Below are positions 39,000-49,165 of a stretch of 64,000 bases of DNA, one piece after another. Below the pieces are notes generated by a model that worked only from the letters and a program-made list of their open reading frames with translations, searched no databases and was not told where the DNA came from. Both the position numbers and the translations under genes were made by a program. Origin of the DNA: Sulfitobacter marinus (GTDB lineage: Bacteria; Pseudomonadota; Alphaproteobacteria; Rhodobacterales; Rhodobacteraceae); contig NZ_FPAJ01000004.1 in NCBI RefSeq assembly GCF_900116285.1, forward strand, positions 248,001 to 312,000. The letters are read 5' to 3'. Each line of letters opens with the position of its first letter. Within the stretch, counting starts at the first letter, position 1.

Positions 39000-40388
39000 A
39001 TGCGTTATGTATCTACTCGTGGATCTGCCCCCATTCTCAATTTCGAAGAAGCGTTGCTAACCGGCCTTGCCCGTGACGGCGGTCTTTATGTGCCCGAAAC
39101 GATCCCGACCTTATCACGCGAAGGCCTGACCGAGATGGCGACGATTTCCTACGAAGACGTCGCATTCAAAGTGATGCGCCCCTTTGTCGGTGACACGTTC
39201 ACGGATGACGAATTCAAACAGTTGATCGCCAAAGCCTATGCCGGGTTCAACCACACGGTCCGTGCACCATTGGTGCAGTTGGATCAGGGGCATTTCCTGC
39301 TGGAGCTGTTCCACGGCCCTACGCTGGCCTTCAAAGATTTTGCCATGCAGTTGATCGGCCACATGTTTCAGGCGGTTCTGTCGCGCAAGGGCGAGCGCGT
39401 GACCATCGTGGGCGCGACCTCTGGCGACACAGGGTCGGCCGCGATCGAGGCATTTCGCGGTTTGGATAATGTCGATGTGTTTATCCTGTACCCGCATGGC
39501 CGCGTGTCCGACGTGCAGCGCCGCCAGATGACTACACCATCGGAAAGCAACGTACATGCCTTGGCACTGGACGGGGATTTTGACGATTGTCAGGCCCGCC
39601 TCAAGGATATGTTCAACGACCATGAATTCCGCGACAGCGTAAAGCTGGCTGGCGTGAACAGTATCAACTGGGGCCGTGTGCTGGCGCAGGTTGTTTACTA
39701 TTTCACCGCGGGGCTGGCGATGGGCGCGCTGGATCGCAAGGTCAGCTTTACCGTTCCAACGGGCAACTTTGGCGACATCTTTGCGGGCTACATCGCGCGC
39801 GAAATGGGGCTGCCGATTGCCGATCTGGTGGTGGCGACAAACCAGAACGACATTCTGCACCGCTGCCTGACGACGGGCGGTTATCACAAGGGCGATGTCC
39901 ATCCCTCAATCAGCCCGTCGATGGATATTCAGGTCAGCTCGAACTTTGAGCGCGCGTTGTATTTCGCCTATGGGCAGGACAGCGACGCGATCAATGGTTT
40001 GATGGCCGATCTCGCGAATGGTGGCTTTGACGTGGGCGACAATGCCTTGCGCGATCTACAAAACACCTACAAGTCTGACCGCGTGTCGGAAGAGGAAACA
40101 TCGGCCACGATCAAAGAGTTTTATGCCAACACCAACGAATTGCTGTGCCCGCATTCCGCCATCGGTGTTCGCGTTGCGCAAGCGCTGCGTGACCCGGCGA
40201 CACCGATGATCACATTGGCCACCGCACATCCGGCGAAATTCCCCGACGCGGTCGAGGCGGCCACAGGCGTGCGCCCCCCATTGCCGCCGCATATGGCTGA
40301 CCTGTTCGAGCGTGAGGAACGTATGACGCGTGTGCCCAACGATCTGGCCGCCCTCAAGGACATCATCAAAGGGGGCATCGCCCAGTGA
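39000..40388 (+). CDS. thrC: Threonine synthase
   Basis: 462 aa PLP enzyme that turns O-phosphohomoserine into threonine. The PLP lysine is in TLAFKDFAMQ, with TSGDTGSAAIEA and the cofactor-phosphate loop region PTGNFGDIFAGY. At this length it is of the longer class II threonine synthases. Its last bases overlap the M16 peptidase start (GTGA). Confidence 0.96.
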   Translation: MRYVSTRGSAPILNFEEALLTGLARDGGLYVPETIPTLSREGLTEMATISYEDVAFKVMRPFVGDTFTDDEFKQLIAKAYAGFNHTVRAPLVQLDQGHFLLELFHGPTLAFKDFAMQLIGHMFQAVLSRKGERVTIVGATSGDTGSAAIEAFRGLDNVDVFILYPHGRVSDVQRRQMTTPSESNVHALALDGDFDDCQARLKDMFNDHEFRDSVKLAGVNSINWGRVLAQVVYYFTAGLAMGALDRKVSFTVPTGNFGDIFAGYIAREMGLPIADLVVATNQNDILHRCLTTGGYHKGDVHPSISPSMDIQVSSNFERALYFAYGQDSDAINGLMADLANGGFDVGDNALRDLQNTYKSDRVSEEETSATIKEFYANTNELLCPHSAIGVRVAQALRDPATPMITLATAHPAKFPDAVEAATGVRPPLPPHMADLFEREERMTRVPNDLAALKDIIKGGIAQ

Positions 40389-41647
40389 GCCTGCAACATC
40401 ACCGCCTGTCCAACGGGTTTCGCATCGTGACCGAGCATATGCCCGGTCTGGCTTCGGCCTCCATCGGGGTGTGGGTGACGGCGGGTGCGCGTCACGAAAC
40501 GCCAAAACAAAACGGCATCGCGCATTTTCTTGAGCATATGGCGTTCAAGGGCACGGCAAAACGCACGTCCCTACAGATCGCCGAAGCGATCGAGGATGTT
40601 GGCGGCTATATCAACGCCTATACCTCGCGCGAGGTGACGGCCTATTACGTGCGGGTGCTCGAGAACGATGTGGCTCTTGGGTTGGATGTGATCGCCGACA
40701 TTCTGCGCAATCCGATTTTGGACAAGAACGAGATCGAGGTCGAGCGTGGGGTAATCTTGCAAGAGATCGGCCAGGCATTGGACACGCCCGATGACGTGAT
40801 TTTTGATTGGTTGCAGGAAGAGGCCTATCCTGATCAGCCGTTGGGTCGTACCATTCTTGGGCCCCAAGAACGCGTTTCGAATTTCACACGCGATGATCTG
40901 TCTGGATTCATCTCGCAGCATTACGGGCCTGAGCAGATGATCTTGTCTGCCGCCGGTGCCGTCGATCACGACGAGATCGTGCGCCTCGCCGAGCAGTTGT
41001 TTGGCGACATGCCGGCAAAACCGCTGTTCGATGTGAACGCCGCAAGATTTGCAGGCGGAGAAGTCCGCCATATCAAACCGCTTGAGCAGGCCCATTTTGC
41101 CCTTGGTTTTGAATCGCCGGGCTACCGTGCCGATGATATCTATGTCGCGCAAATCTATGCATCCGTGCTGGGCGGCGGCATGTCGAGCCGCCTGTTTCAG
41201 GAAATCCGTGAGAACCGCGGGCTATGTTATACGATCTTTGCCCAAGCGGGGGCCTATGCCGACACCGGTATGACGACGATCTATGCGGGCACCAGTGGTG
41301 AACAACTGCCGGAACTTGCGGGCATCACTATAGATGAGATGAAGCGCGCGGCGTCAGATATGACCCCCGCCGAGGTCGCCCGCGCCCGCGCGCAGATGAA
41401 AGCCGGGTTGCTTATGGGGCTGGAAAGCCCGTCAAACCGCGCCGAACGCCTTGCGCGACTTATGCAGATCTGGGACCGTATCCCTCCCTTGGAAGAAACC
41501 ATTGCCCAGATCGACGCGGTTACCACAGGCGATGTACGTGATTTTGCGCAGCAGATGGCATCAACCGCGCCGGCCGCCTTGGCCCTATATGGTCCGGTAG
41601 AATCAGCACCAACCCTAGAGGCGCTGCAAGAGCGGCGCGCCGCCTGA
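40385..41647 (+). CDS. M16 family zinc peptidase
   Basis: 420 aa, similar to mitochondrial processing peptidase beta and bacterial PqqL-like proteins. The inverted zinc motif HFLEH is in IAHFLEHMAFKGT, with the downstream Glu in NDVALGLDVIADILRNPILDKNEIEVERGVILQE. It starts with GTG overlapping the thrC stop. The substrate is unknown. It ends in TGATG with the next gene. Confidence 0.94.
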   Translation: MSLQHHRLSNGFRIVTEHMPGLASASIGVWVTAGARHETPKQNGIAHFLEHMAFKGTAKRTSLQIAEAIEDVGGYINAYTSREVTAYYVRVLENDVALGLDVIADILRNPILDKNEIEVERGVILQEIGQALDTPDDVIFDWLQEEAYPDQPLGRTILGPQERVSNFTRDDLSGFISQHYGPEQMILSAAGAVDHDEIVRLAEQLFGDMPAKPLFDVNAARFAGGEVRHIKPLEQAHFALGFESPGYRADDIYVAQIYASVLGGGMSSRLFQEIRENRGLCYTIFAQAGAYADTGMTTIYAGTSGEQLPELAGITIDEMKRAASDMTPAEVARARAQMKAGLLMGLESPSNRAERLARLMQIWDRIPPLEETIAQIDAVTTGDVRDFAQQMASTAPAALALYGPVESAPTLEALQERRAA

Positions 41648-42231
41648 TGTTATTGGCCAAACGGAAACTCGCGATTGAGACAGAGCGGCTGACCTTGCGT
41701 CCTCCGGTTCATTCCGATTTCCGGCCTTGGGCCTCTTTGCGGGCCGACAGCATTGATTATCTCACCGGGTGGGAGCCCTCTTGGGCCAGTGATCATCTGT
41801 CGCGTAAGTCGTTTACCAACCGGGTGTATTGGGCTTCGCGGTCAGTGGCGGCGGGCACGGCGCTGCCGCTTTTTCTGATCCGGCGCAAAGACAATGTGCT
41901 GATCGGGGCCATCACCCTTGATAACATTCGCCGCGGGCCCGCGCAGGCTGGGACGCTTGGCTATTGGACTGGCGAAAGGTTCGCGCGCCGTGGGTATATG
42001 CGCGAAGCGATCGAGGCCACGGTACATCATGCGTTTACGCGGCTGGACCTCAGCCGGGTCGAGGCGGCCTGCCTGCCTGAAAACGTCGCATCGCGCGGGT
42101 TGCTGGAAAAGACAGGCTTCAAATACGAGGGTGTCGCGCAAAGCTATCTGCAGATCGACGGCCGTTGGCGCAATCATGTGCTTTATGCCCAACTACGTAG
42201 TGACCGGCGTGGCAAGACTGCTGCGGGATAG
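41647..42231 (+). CDS. RimJ-like GNAT acetyltransferase
   Basis: 194 aa. IETERLTLRPPVHSDF begins the GNAT domain typical of ribosomal-protein N-acetyltransferases RimJ/RimL, GYWTGERFARRGYMREAI is the acetyl-CoA site, and ENVASRGLLEKTGFKYEG the C-terminal motif. It shares one base with the upstream gene (TGATG). The substrate, perhaps a ribosomal protein N-terminus, is inference. Confidence 0.88.
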   Translation: MLLAKRKLAIETERLTLRPPVHSDFRPWASLRADSIDYLTGWEPSWASDHLSRKSFTNRVYWASRSVAAGTALPLFLIRRKDNVLIGAITLDNIRRGPAQAGTLGYWTGERFARRGYMREAIEATVHHAFTRLDLSRVEAACLPENVASRGLLEKTGFKYEGVAQSYLQIDGRWRNHVLYAQLRSDRRGKTAAG

Positions 42232-42257
42232 TCTTGCCGCCACTATCGGGCAAAAAT

Positions 42258-42280
42258 AAAGGGGGCCAAAGCCCCCCTTA
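42258..42280. terminator. Bidirectional terminator
   Basis: AAGGGGGC and GCCCCCCTT (42259-42279) form a stem between the convergent acetyltransferase and gcrA. A-rich on one side, it works best for the minus strand (gcrA). Confidence 0.7.
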
Positions 42281-42305
42281 CCTCATCCTAATTCAAACGG
42301 TTTTT

Positions 42306-42881
42306 TTACCGGCGGCGGTCGCGGCGTGCGCTCATCGGTTGGAAAGCCACGCCAACATGGGCTTCGCAATAGGGCTTGCCTTGTTGAACGGGCAGACCGC
42401 AGAACCAGAAATCATCTGTCGCAGGGTCGCCAACCGGCCATTTACAGGTCCGCTCAGTCAGTTCCATAAGGCCGATTTTCTTCGATTTCTTTTCGATCTC
42501 GCTCACCTTGGCAAGAGCCTCGGGGCTGATCTCATTGGCTGAGGGTTGCGGCGGCAGCGGCTGACCGGCTGGAATGATCTTGGCACGTGCTGGCAGGTTG
42601 GGCCGTGGCGCGGGTGCAGCCTCGACTTCTTCCTCTTTAGGCTCGGCCTTTGGCTTTGCAGCAGCCTTTGCGGCTGGCTTGGGCTTGGTCTCTGCTTTGG
42701 GGGCAGCGGCGGCGGGGGCTGCGGCCCCAGTCGTCGTGCGGTTCGACAGGCCCAGGCGATGAACCTTGCCAATAACGGCATTACGGGTGACGCCGCCCAG
42801 CTCTTTTGCGATCTGGCTGGCAGATTGGCCCTCGCCCCACATTTTCTTTAGTATTTCTACGCGGTCATCAGTCCAAGACAT
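42306..42881 (-). CDS. gcrA: GcrA cell-cycle regulator
   Basis: 191 aa. The N-terminal helix-turn-helix MSWTDDRVEILKKMWGEG, followed by SASQIAKELGGVTRNAVIGKVHRLGL, is diagnostic. The middle (about 55-85) is Ala/Pro/Lys-rich low complexity, and the C-terminus (about 140-190) has CKWP and CGLP with EAHVGVAF, the conserved GcrA C-terminal region. In Caulobacter GcrA binds sigma-70 and m6A-marked GANTC sites to activate cell-cycle genes. The ribosome site AAGGAC is 5 bases upstream; the leader hairpin is at 42896. Confidence 0.95.
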   Translation of the reverse strand: MSWTDDRVEILKKMWGEGQSASQIAKELGGVTRNAVIGKVHRLGLSNRTTTGAAAPAAAAPKAETKPKPAAKAAAKPKAEPKEEEVEAAPAPRPNLPARAKIIPAGQPLPPQPSANEISPEALAKVSEIEKKSKKIGLMELTERTCKWPVGDPATDDFWFCGLPVQQGKPYCEAHVGVAFQPMSARRDRRR

Positions 42882-42895
42882 TTGGCGTCCTTAGC

Positions 42896-42923
42896 TAAAA
42901 AGCGGCCCAACCCGGACCGCTTT
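42896..42923 (-). other. gcrA leader hairpin with T run
   Basis: On the minus strand AAAGCGG pairs with CCGCTTT, followed by T residues (42900-42896), just before the gcrA ribosome site. It has the form of an intrinsic terminator inside the 5' leader. It could be an attenuator, or the end of a short RNA. Confidence 0.5.
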
Positions 42924-42941
42924 GGAAAATCTCAAGCCCTT

Positions 42942-42969
42942 ATACTAATCACTGACAGCTTGGGTGCAA
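42942..42969 (-). promoter_or_regulatory. gcrA: Candidate gcrA promoter
   Basis: Minus strand: TTGCAC (42969-42964) and TAGTAT (42947-42942), 16 bases apart, 60 bases from the gene start. The match to sigma-70 is partial (TTG and TA..AT); low confidence. Confidence 0.35.
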
Positions 42970-43304
42970 GCGGCGAAGCGGAATTTGACCGGCTTGTGTT
43001 CCCAACCGGTGCCAAAAACCACATCAAAATCGTTCGCTTTGCCGTGATAGGGCCAAAAAGTGGAGGGGCGGTAAAGTTTTGCTATGCAATAAGGGCCGCT
43101 TCCATTAACAAAGCTGAATGATCAATTGCGTAGCACATATATCGCGACGACGCCAAAGCTGACCTAGCTTCGCTATCCCTATCAAGGGATGTGTTTGATC
43201 ATATGCGGTAATAATCCGCAAAACCCCTTAAAATCCATTGACCCTTTCCGCCTCGCGTGGCCTTTTGTGGCTTTGATGCGGCCAACCCCACAAGGATGAT
43301 CCCG

Positions 43305-44480
43305 ATGATCCCATCTGTTCTGCCGACCTATTCCCGTGCGCCCCTTAGCTTTGTCAAAGGCGAAGGCAGCTGGTTGATCGAGGAAGACGGCCGCCGATTT
43401 CTGGATTTGGGGGCGGGTATTGCCGTAAATGCATTGGGCCATGCTCACCCTGCGTTGGTCGCTGCCCTGACAGAGCAGGCGGGCAAACTTTGGCACACGT
43501 CGAACCTTTACCAAATTCCTCAGCAACAGGCGCTGGCCGATAAACTCGTTGATCTTAGCTTTGCCGACACGGTGTTTTTCACGAACTCAGGCACGGAATC
43601 CTGCGAGCTGGCCGTGAAAATGGCGCGTAAGTATTTCTATGACAAAGGACAGCCCGACCGGGTGGAGATTATCACTTTCTCCGGCTCGTTTCATGGCCGT
43701 TCCTCTGCGGGTATTGCGGCGGCGGGCTCTGAGAAAATGACCAAAGGGTTTGGCCCGCTTTTGCCGGGGTTCAAGCATCTTGAGTTTGGTGACGAAGACG
43801 CCCTGAAAGCGGCGATAACAGATACCACAGCGGCGATTATGATCGAACCGATCCAAGGTGAAGGCGGCATTCGCTCCGTGCCGGACCAAACCCTGAAAGA
43901 CATGCGCGCGCTTTGCGATGAACATGGCATCCTGCTGATACTGGATGAGGTACAATGCGGCGTTGGCCGCACAGGCAAACTTTTTGCGCATGAATGGGCA
44001 GGGATCACACCTGATATCATGATGGTTGCCAAAGGCATCGGTGGCGGTTTCCCCTTGGGGGCTGTGCTGGCCACCCAAGACGCGGCGTCTGGCATGACGG
44101 CAGGCACCCACGGATCGACCTATGGCGGTAACCCACTGGGGTGCGCCGTCGGCAATGCGGTCATTGATATTGTCGGCGACCCGGCCTTTCTGGCCGAGGT
44201 GAACCGCAAGGCTGGCATGATCCGCCAAAAGCTCGAAGGTCTCGTCGCCAATCATCCTGATGTCTTCGAATCCGTTCGGGGCAACGGGCTGATGCTCGGT
44301 CTGAAATGCAAAGCAACGAACAGCGATGTGGTCGCTGCGGGTTACAAACACGAGGTCGTCACCGTACCGGCTGCCGACAATGTGATCCGTTTGCTACCGC
44401 CTCTGACAATCACCGATGAAGAGATCGCCGAAGCGATCGCGCGGCTCGATCAAACCGCCAGCAGCCTGACCTCTGCCTGA
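43305..44480 (+). CDS. argD: Acetylornithine aminotransferase
   Basis: 391 aa class III PLP aminotransferase, arginine synthesis. The PLP lysine is in [41 protein letters not shown] and [13 protein letters not shown] are the family markers. I chose ATG 43305 ([10 protein letters not shown]), with AAGGA 8 bases before it; the ATG at 43296 is possible. It acts with argF behind it. Confidence 0.95.
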   Translation: MIPSVLPTYSRAPLSFVKGEGSWLIEEDGRRFLDLGAGIAVNALGHAHPALVAALTEQAGKLWHTSNLYQIPQQQALADKLVDLSFADTVFFTNSGTESCELAVKMARKYFYDKGQPDRVEIITFSGSFHGRSSAGIAAAGSEKMTKGFGPLLPGFKHLEFGDEDALKAAITDTTAAIMIEPIQGEGGIRSVPDQTLKDMRALCDEHGILLILDEVQCGVGRTGKLFAHEWAGITPDIMMVAKGIGGGFPLGAVLATQDAASGMTAGTHGSTYGGNPLGCAVGNAVIDIVGDPAFLAEVNRKAGMIRQKLEGLVANHPDVFESVRGNGLMLGLKCKATNSDVVAAGYKHEVVTVPAADNVIRLLPPLTITDEEIAEAIARLDQTASSLTSA

Positions 44481-44533
44481 TCTTCATTTTGCCAAATAAA
44501 CTCCGGGGGGTTCGGGGGGCTGGCCCCCCGTCC
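44481..44533 (-). repeat. Dispersed intergenic repeat, copy C (palindrome plus tail)
   Basis: On the minus strand: GGGGGGCCAGCCCCCC, then CCCCCC, GGAGTTTA and GCAAAATGAA. It matches copy B at 12599-12644. It begins directly after the argD stop and lies ahead of argF, inverted relative to both genes. Confidence 0.8.
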
Positions 44534-44554
44534 TTTCAAACAGAAGAATTACCT

Positions 44555-45460
44555 ATGCAAAATTTTCTCGACATTCACCAAACCGACGCTGCTGATCTGC
44601 GCGATATCATCGATAATGCCGCCACAATGAAGGCCAATCGCCAAGGCCGTCCGCGCGGCGCAGCCGACGATGAACAGCCGCTCAAAGATCATATGGTCGC
44701 GCTCATCTTCGAAAAACCATCTACCCGTACGCGCGTCAGTTTTGATGTCGGTGTGCGCCAGATGGGCGGCCAGACCATGGTTCTGTCCGGTACCGACATG
44801 CAGCTGGGCCACGGCGAGACGATCGCCGACACAGCGCGCGTGTTGTCACGCTATGTCGACCTGATCATGATCCGCACCTTCGAAGAAGCAACCCTGCTGG
44901 AAATGGCCGAATATGCAACGGTGCCGGTTATCAATGGGCTGACCAACCGCACCCATCCATGCCAGATCATGGCTGATATTATGACCTTCGAGGAACATAG
45001 CGGCCCGATCAAAGGGAAAAAGGTCGTCTGGTCCGGTGACGGCAACAATGTCTTTGCCAGCTTTGCCCATGCGGCCAAAAGCTTTGACTTTGAGCTGGTC
45101 TTTACCGGCCCGCCGACCCTGGATCCCGAGGCTGCGCTGGACGGTCTGTACACCACTGAACGCGACCCGAATAAAGCAGTCGAGGGTGCCGATCTGGTGG
45201 TCACCGATACATGGGTTTCGATGCATGACCCGCAATCCGCGCGGGAACGCCGTCACAACCAATTGCGCGGGTATCAGGTCAACGACGGACTGATGTCCAA
45301 GGCCAAACCTGACGCCTTGTTCATGCATTGCCTGCCAGCCCATCGCGATGACGAGGTGACAAGCGCTGTCATGGATGGACCCAATTCCGTGATTTTTGAC
45401 GAGGCTGAAAACCGGCTACACGCGCAAAAATCGATCATGCGCTGGTGCTTGGGTAAGTAA
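44555..45460 (+). CDS. argF: Ornithine carbamoyltransferase
   Basis: 301 aa. The carbamoyl-phosphate loop STRTR is in [23 protein letters not shown] and the ornithine-site [11 protein letters not shown] follow. The start at 44555 (MQNFLDIHQ) excludes the repeat upstream; the reading from 44489 would run through the palindrome. It makes citrulline after argD's step. Confidence 0.96.
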   Translation: MQNFLDIHQTDAADLRDIIDNAATMKANRQGRPRGAADDEQPLKDHMVALIFEKPSTRTRVSFDVGVRQMGGQTMVLSGTDMQLGHGETIADTARVLSRYVDLIMIRTFEEATLLEMAEYATVPVINGLTNRTHPCQIMADIMTFEEHSGPIKGKKVVWSGDGNNVFASFAHAAKSFDFELVFTGPPTLDPEAALDGLYTTERDPNKAVEGADLVVTDTWVSMHDPQSARERRHNQLRGYQVNDGLMSKAKPDALFMHCLPAHRDDEVTSAVMDGPNSVIFDEAENRLHAQKSIMRWCLGK

Positions 45461-45464
45461 TGGA

Positions 45465-45510
45465 AACCCCATCCTCCTTGCATATGCAGGGGGCGATGGG
45501 GTGTTACTTT
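45465..45510 (+). terminator. Terminator after argF
   Basis: AACCCCATC and GATGGGGT (45465-45502) pair, extended by CTCCTTGCATATGCAGGGGG whose middle is the palindrome TGCATATGCA, then TTACTTT. It lies 5 bases after the argF stop. Confidence 0.75.
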
Positions 45511-45565
45511 ATGCGCCATAATAGGCCGCAGGGTAGGGGATGCAGAACCTGACCGCAGCCAGGCG

Positions 45566-47047
45566 TTAGTGAACGAACTTGGTCAGTACGATAAAGATCA
45601 GCGCAGACATTGCGGCGGCAGCTGGAACGGTGATCACCCAAGCGGCAATGATCGTCATGAAATGAGACCGTCGAACCAGCTTACGGCGGCGGCGTTCTTC
45701 AACGGCAATCCGTTTGACCCGCACAACGTTGGCACCCGCCCCGCGCAAGCGCCGCTCCATATGCCATTCGCGGTAAAAGCCCACGCCGAAAACGCCGCCC
45801 ACAGCGATATGGGTAGAACTGACGGGCAGCCCCAGCCAGGACGCCACAATCACCGTGATGGCCGCAGACAATGCCACGCAATAGGCGCGCATCGGGTTCA
45901 GCTTGGTAATCTGACTGCCGACCATGCGGATCAGTTTCGGCCCGAATAAGAACAAGCCAAACGAAATGCCGAAGGCCCCAATCACCATCACCCAAGTGGG
46001 AATGGAAACCTTGGCCTCAAAACCGCCAAACTCGGACGCATGGACAATCGCCGCCAAGGGTCCAACCGCGTTCGCAACATCATTGGCGCCATGGGCAAAG
46101 CTGAGCAAAGCGGCAGAGAAAACCAGTGGCAGGCCGAATAATATCTTGACCGACTTATTGCGGTTTTCCATCCCCACAGAGGCGCGGATAATCGCCGGCC
46201 GCGACACGGCATAGGCCACGATTCCTAGAACCAAACCGATAAACAGCGCCATACCCATGTCGATATGTACGATCTTTTTCAGACCTTTAAGCGACAGATA
46301 GGCGGCAAAAACTCCGGCCATCACGCCAACCAAAATCGGAACCCAGCGGCGTGCCGCGGCGATTTTGTCTTCTTGGTACAGGATTTGCGCCTTGATGAGC
46401 GCCAGAAACCCTGCGGCGATGACCCCACCCAAAACCGGCGAGATGACCCAGCTTGCGGCGATCATGCTCATCGATGACCAGTTAACCGCCGAAAGCCCAG
46501 CCGCCGCGATGCCTGCACCCAGCACGCCGCCAACGACCGAATGGGTCGTGGACACCGGCGCGCCGACCCAAGTGGCCAGATTCACCCAAAGCGCGGAAGA
46601 GATCAGCGCGGCCATCATCGCCCAGATGAACACCTGCGCATCTGCAACCGATGTCGGGTCGATGATCCCCTTTGAGATGGTCGATACGACATCGCCCCCT
46701 GCCAGCAATGCGCCCGCACTTTCGCAGATCGCGGCAATCAAAATGGCACCGCCCATGCTTAGTGCTTTGGCACCGACGGCGGGGCCCATATTGTTGGCGA
46801 CGTCGTTGGCCCCAATATTGACGGCCATGTAGGCCCCAAAAGCCGCAGCGGCGATCACCACATAGGTTGAGGAGGAATAGCCAAAGAAGATGCCAGCAGA
46901 AAGCGCGGCAAACACGATGAACACCAGTGCAATTCCGAAGCCGACCATCGGACGGGCGGCATAGGTTGCGGCTTGTTCCACCCGTGAAATACGGTGCAGG
47001 TCAGTGTCCAGCGTCTTCCATTGCTGGCCTTTTGGCGCGTCACTCAT
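45566..47047 (-). CDS. pit: Inorganic phosphate transporter, Pit family
   Basis: 493 aa with about 11-12 membrane helices and two internal repeats, each with the GANDVAN motif: NIGANDVANNMGPAVGAKAL and FAHGANDVANAVGPLAAI. A long hydrophilic N-terminus (about 1-40) precedes the first helix. The ATG at 47047 has GGAG upstream; the Met at 47062 is less likely. Low-affinity phosphate uptake. It is not linked to a pho regulator here. Confidence 0.93.
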   Translation of the reverse strand: MSDAPKGQQWKTLDTDLHRISRVEQAATYAARPMVGFGIALVFIVFAALSAGIFFGYSSSTYVVIAAAAFGAYMAVNIGANDVANNMGPAVGAKALSMGGAILIAAICESAGALLAGGDVVSTISKGIIDPTSVADAQVFIWAMMAALISSALWVNLATWVGAPVSTTHSVVGGVLGAGIAAAGLSAVNWSSMSMIAASWVISPVLGGVIAAGFLALIKAQILYQEDKIAAARRWVPILVGVMAGVFAAYLSLKGLKKIVHIDMGMALFIGLVLGIVAYAVSRPAIIRASVGMENRNKSVKILFGLPLVFSAALLSFAHGANDVANAVGPLAAIVHASEFGGFEAKVSIPTWVMVIGAFGISFGLFLFGPKLIRMVGSQITKLNPMRAYCVALSAAITVIVASWLGLPVSSTHIAVGGVFGVGFYREWHMERRLRGAGANVVRVKRIAVEERRRRKLVRRSHFMTIIAAWVITVPAAAAMSALIFIVLTKFVH

Positions 47048-47130
47048 GGCTGCTCCGATCAATACGATTGGCGCGTCCTGCCAGAAACAGGGCTGCTACA
47101 CAAGTCTGCACTGAAAGGCTGGAACCAAGG

Positions 47131-47589
47131 TCAAAGCGCGCGAAGAATGTCTTGCAAATCGGGTTCGTCCACAAGCTCTGCCGCTTCAGCAGGTGCAAAC
47201 CATTTGCGCGTGCGTTCGTTTACCTCCGGGTATTCGTCCTCGAGGTTGCGCACCCGCGTCAGGTAAACTTGCGCATTCACCGGCGTTGTCAGCCCATGAT
47301 CCAGACGCTTGTCATAATCGTAATATCCGATTGGGCTGCTTTCGATATCGGCCTTCGAAACACCCGCCTCTTCCCAGGCTTCTTGCAGGGCTGCCTCTGC
47401 ACCATCAAGACCATCTACCGGCCAGCCCTTCGGCACGATCCAGCGTCCTGTGTCACGACTTGTGATCAGCAGCACTTGTTTACCCTTGGGGGTTTCGCGA
47501 TAGCATAACGCGGCCACTTGTAGCCGTTTTGGCCGCTGCCACATAGGAAGCAACATTTCATCCCATGCGCGTTTAAAGACGTGCATCAT
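47131..47589 (-). CDS. NUDIX hydrolase, DIPP-like
   Basis: 152 aa. GRWIVPKGWPVDG and the NUDIX box GLDGAEAALQEAWEEAG; in the box the Arg of RExxEE is Gln, which is unusual but keeps the Glu pair. The fold resembles diphosphoinositol-polyphosphate hydrolases; in bacteria the substrates are nucleoside polyphosphates or similar. The start at 47589 (MMHVFK) has AGGTGA upstream. Confidence 0.87.
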   Translation of the reverse strand: MMHVFKRAWDEMLLPMWQRPKRLQVAALCYRETPKGKQVLLITSRDTGRWIVPKGWPVDGLDGAEAALQEAWEEAGVSKADIESSPIGYYDYDKRLDHGLTTPVNAQVYLTRVRNLEDEYPEVNERTRKWFAPAEAAELVDEPDLQDILRAL

Positions 47590-47737
47590 TCTAGTTCACC
47601 TGCCAATAGAGTTTTTTGTTATTATTCCTAAATAGTAAACGAATTTGTAAAAGGAATCAATTTCTTAGGATTTGCCCCCTTGCGGTCGCGCGCTGTGCAT
47701 TCCACTTTGGCCGGGCTTTCTTGAAAAGGATATAGTC

Positions 47738-49165
47738 ATGAATAACCGTGAAACCAGTGCCGATATCGGGGTTTTCGGATTAGGCACAATGGGCAGCGCG
47801 CTCGCGTTGAACCTTGCGGAACATGGTTTCAAGGTTGCGGTCAGCAACAAGGAAGCGGAGTGGATCGGCCCGTTTATTGCTGCATCCGGCCCGCTGGCGG
47901 GTCAATTTACCGGCGCTGCTGATCTGGCCGAATTTGTAGGAGCGGTTTCGCGCCCTCGAAGCATTCTATTTATGATCCCGTCGGGCGCGCCAATGGATGC
48001 GATGATTGACGTGATTTTGCCACATCTCGACAGCGGTGACACGATCATTGACGGCGGCAATGCTGATTTTCACGATACCCGCAGGCGGTCCATCACTGTT
48101 GAGAAGACCGGATGCCATTTTGTTGGCATGGGGGTTTCCGGCGGCGCCGAGGGTGCCCGGCATGGCCCGTCGATTATGGTCGGAGGCACCAAGGAAAGCT
48201 GGCAACATCTGCGTCCCATGGTCGAAGCCATAGCTGCCAAATTCGAAGGCGCGCCTTGCGTCGACCACCTTGGCCCGGACGGTGCAGGCCATTTCGTCAA
48301 GACGGTGCACAACGGTATTGAATACGCCGACATGCAAATGATCGCCGAAGTCTATGGCATCCTGCGGGACGCAGGGGGGCAAGAGGCTGCTGACATCGGG
48401 CGTCTGTTTGAAAGCTGGCAAAATGGCCCGCTAAGCTCTTACCTGATCGAGGTTTCGGCGGCGGCTTTGCAAACGACTGATGCTGTCACGGGCGGCCCGC
48501 TTGTCGACGTGATAAAGGACCAAGCTGGCCAGAAAGGCACCGGCCGCTGGACATTGATCGAGGCGCTGAAACTGGGCCAATCTGCCAGCACAATCGAGGC
48601 CGCGGTCGGCGCGCGTGGCTGGTCGAGCGAAAAGCAAACCCGCCAGCTTGCCGAGCCGCTGTTGGCGGCGAGCCCCCAAACGGCATCAGTGCCCGATGCA
48701 GATGACCTGCAACAGGCGTTGCTGGCCGCGCGCATCATCGGCCATGCGCAGGGATTTCGTATTTTAGCGGCAGCCTCTGACGAATTCGCGTGGGACTTGG
48801 ACATGGCGCGCATATCCGAGATCTGGCGCGCAGGGTGCATTATCCGTTCGGCCTTGTTGGATGATTTTGCGAGCGCATTCCGCAGCGAATTGCCCGCTGG
48901 CGAGCTGACCCTCGCCCCTGCTATTCGGGATATGCTGGACGGCTCAATCGGGGCTTTGCGGAGAGTCGTTGCGGCGGCTGTGCTGTCCGGCGTGGCAGTG
49001 CCTGCACTTGGTGCAGCTTTGGCGTGGTACGACAGCATCAGACGCGGGCGGGGCACTGCCAACCTGATCCAGGCGCAACGTGATTTCTTTGGCGCGCATG
49101 GGTTTGAACGTCTGGATCAAGATGGTCCGCATCACGGTGATTGGGCACCAATCGCCAAAACCTAA
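47738..49165 (+). CDS. gnd: 6-phosphogluconate dehydrogenase (decarboxylating)
   Basis: 475 aa. [21 protein letters not shown] is the NADP fold; [21 protein letters not shown] the signature, with the catalytic Lys and Asn in [23 protein letters not shown]. Makes ribulose-5-phosphate and CO2 in the pentose phosphate pathway. The ATG at 47738 has AAGGA 8 bases upstream. No zwf or pgl is beside it. It overlaps truA tail to tail by 4 bases. Confidence 0.93.
   Translation: MNNRETSADIGVFGLGTMGSALALNLAEHGFKVAVSNKEAEWIGPFIAASGPLAGQFTGAADLAEFVGAVSRPRSILFMIPSGAPMDAMIDVILPHLDSGDTIIDGGNADFHDTRRRSITVEKTGCHFVGMGVSGGAEGARHGPSIMVGGTKESWQHLRPMVEAIAAKFEGAPCVDHLGPDGAGHFVKTVHNGIEYADMQMIAEVYGILRDAGGQEAADIGRLFESWQNGPLSSYLIEVSAAALQTTDAVTGGPLVDVIKDQAGQKGTGRWTLIEALKLGQSASTIEAAVGARGWSSEKQTRQLAEPLLAASPQTASVPDADDLQQALLAARIIGHAQGFRILAAASDEFAWDLDMARISEIWRAGCIIRSALLDDFASAFRSELPAGELTLAPAIRDMLDGSIGALRRVVAAAVLSGVAVPALGAALAWYDSIRRGRGTANLIQAQRDFFGAHGFERLDQDGPHHGDWAPIAKT

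Larger units (their letters stand above)
42882..43304. other. Non-coding region between gcrA and argD
   Basis: 423 bases with no supported gene. It holds the gcrA leader hairpin and candidate promoter, and nearer argD a small hairpin GCGG-N7-CCGC (about 43205-43219) with A-rich flanks, followed by the possible -35/-10 of argD. No clear small RNA was recognised. Confidence 0.6.

Noticed and set aside
42600..42720. Low-complexity Ala/Pro/Lys stretch in gcrA as a frameshift
   Set aside because: The frame stays open and the conserved N- and C-terminal parts are in the same frame; such linkers are normal in GcrA.
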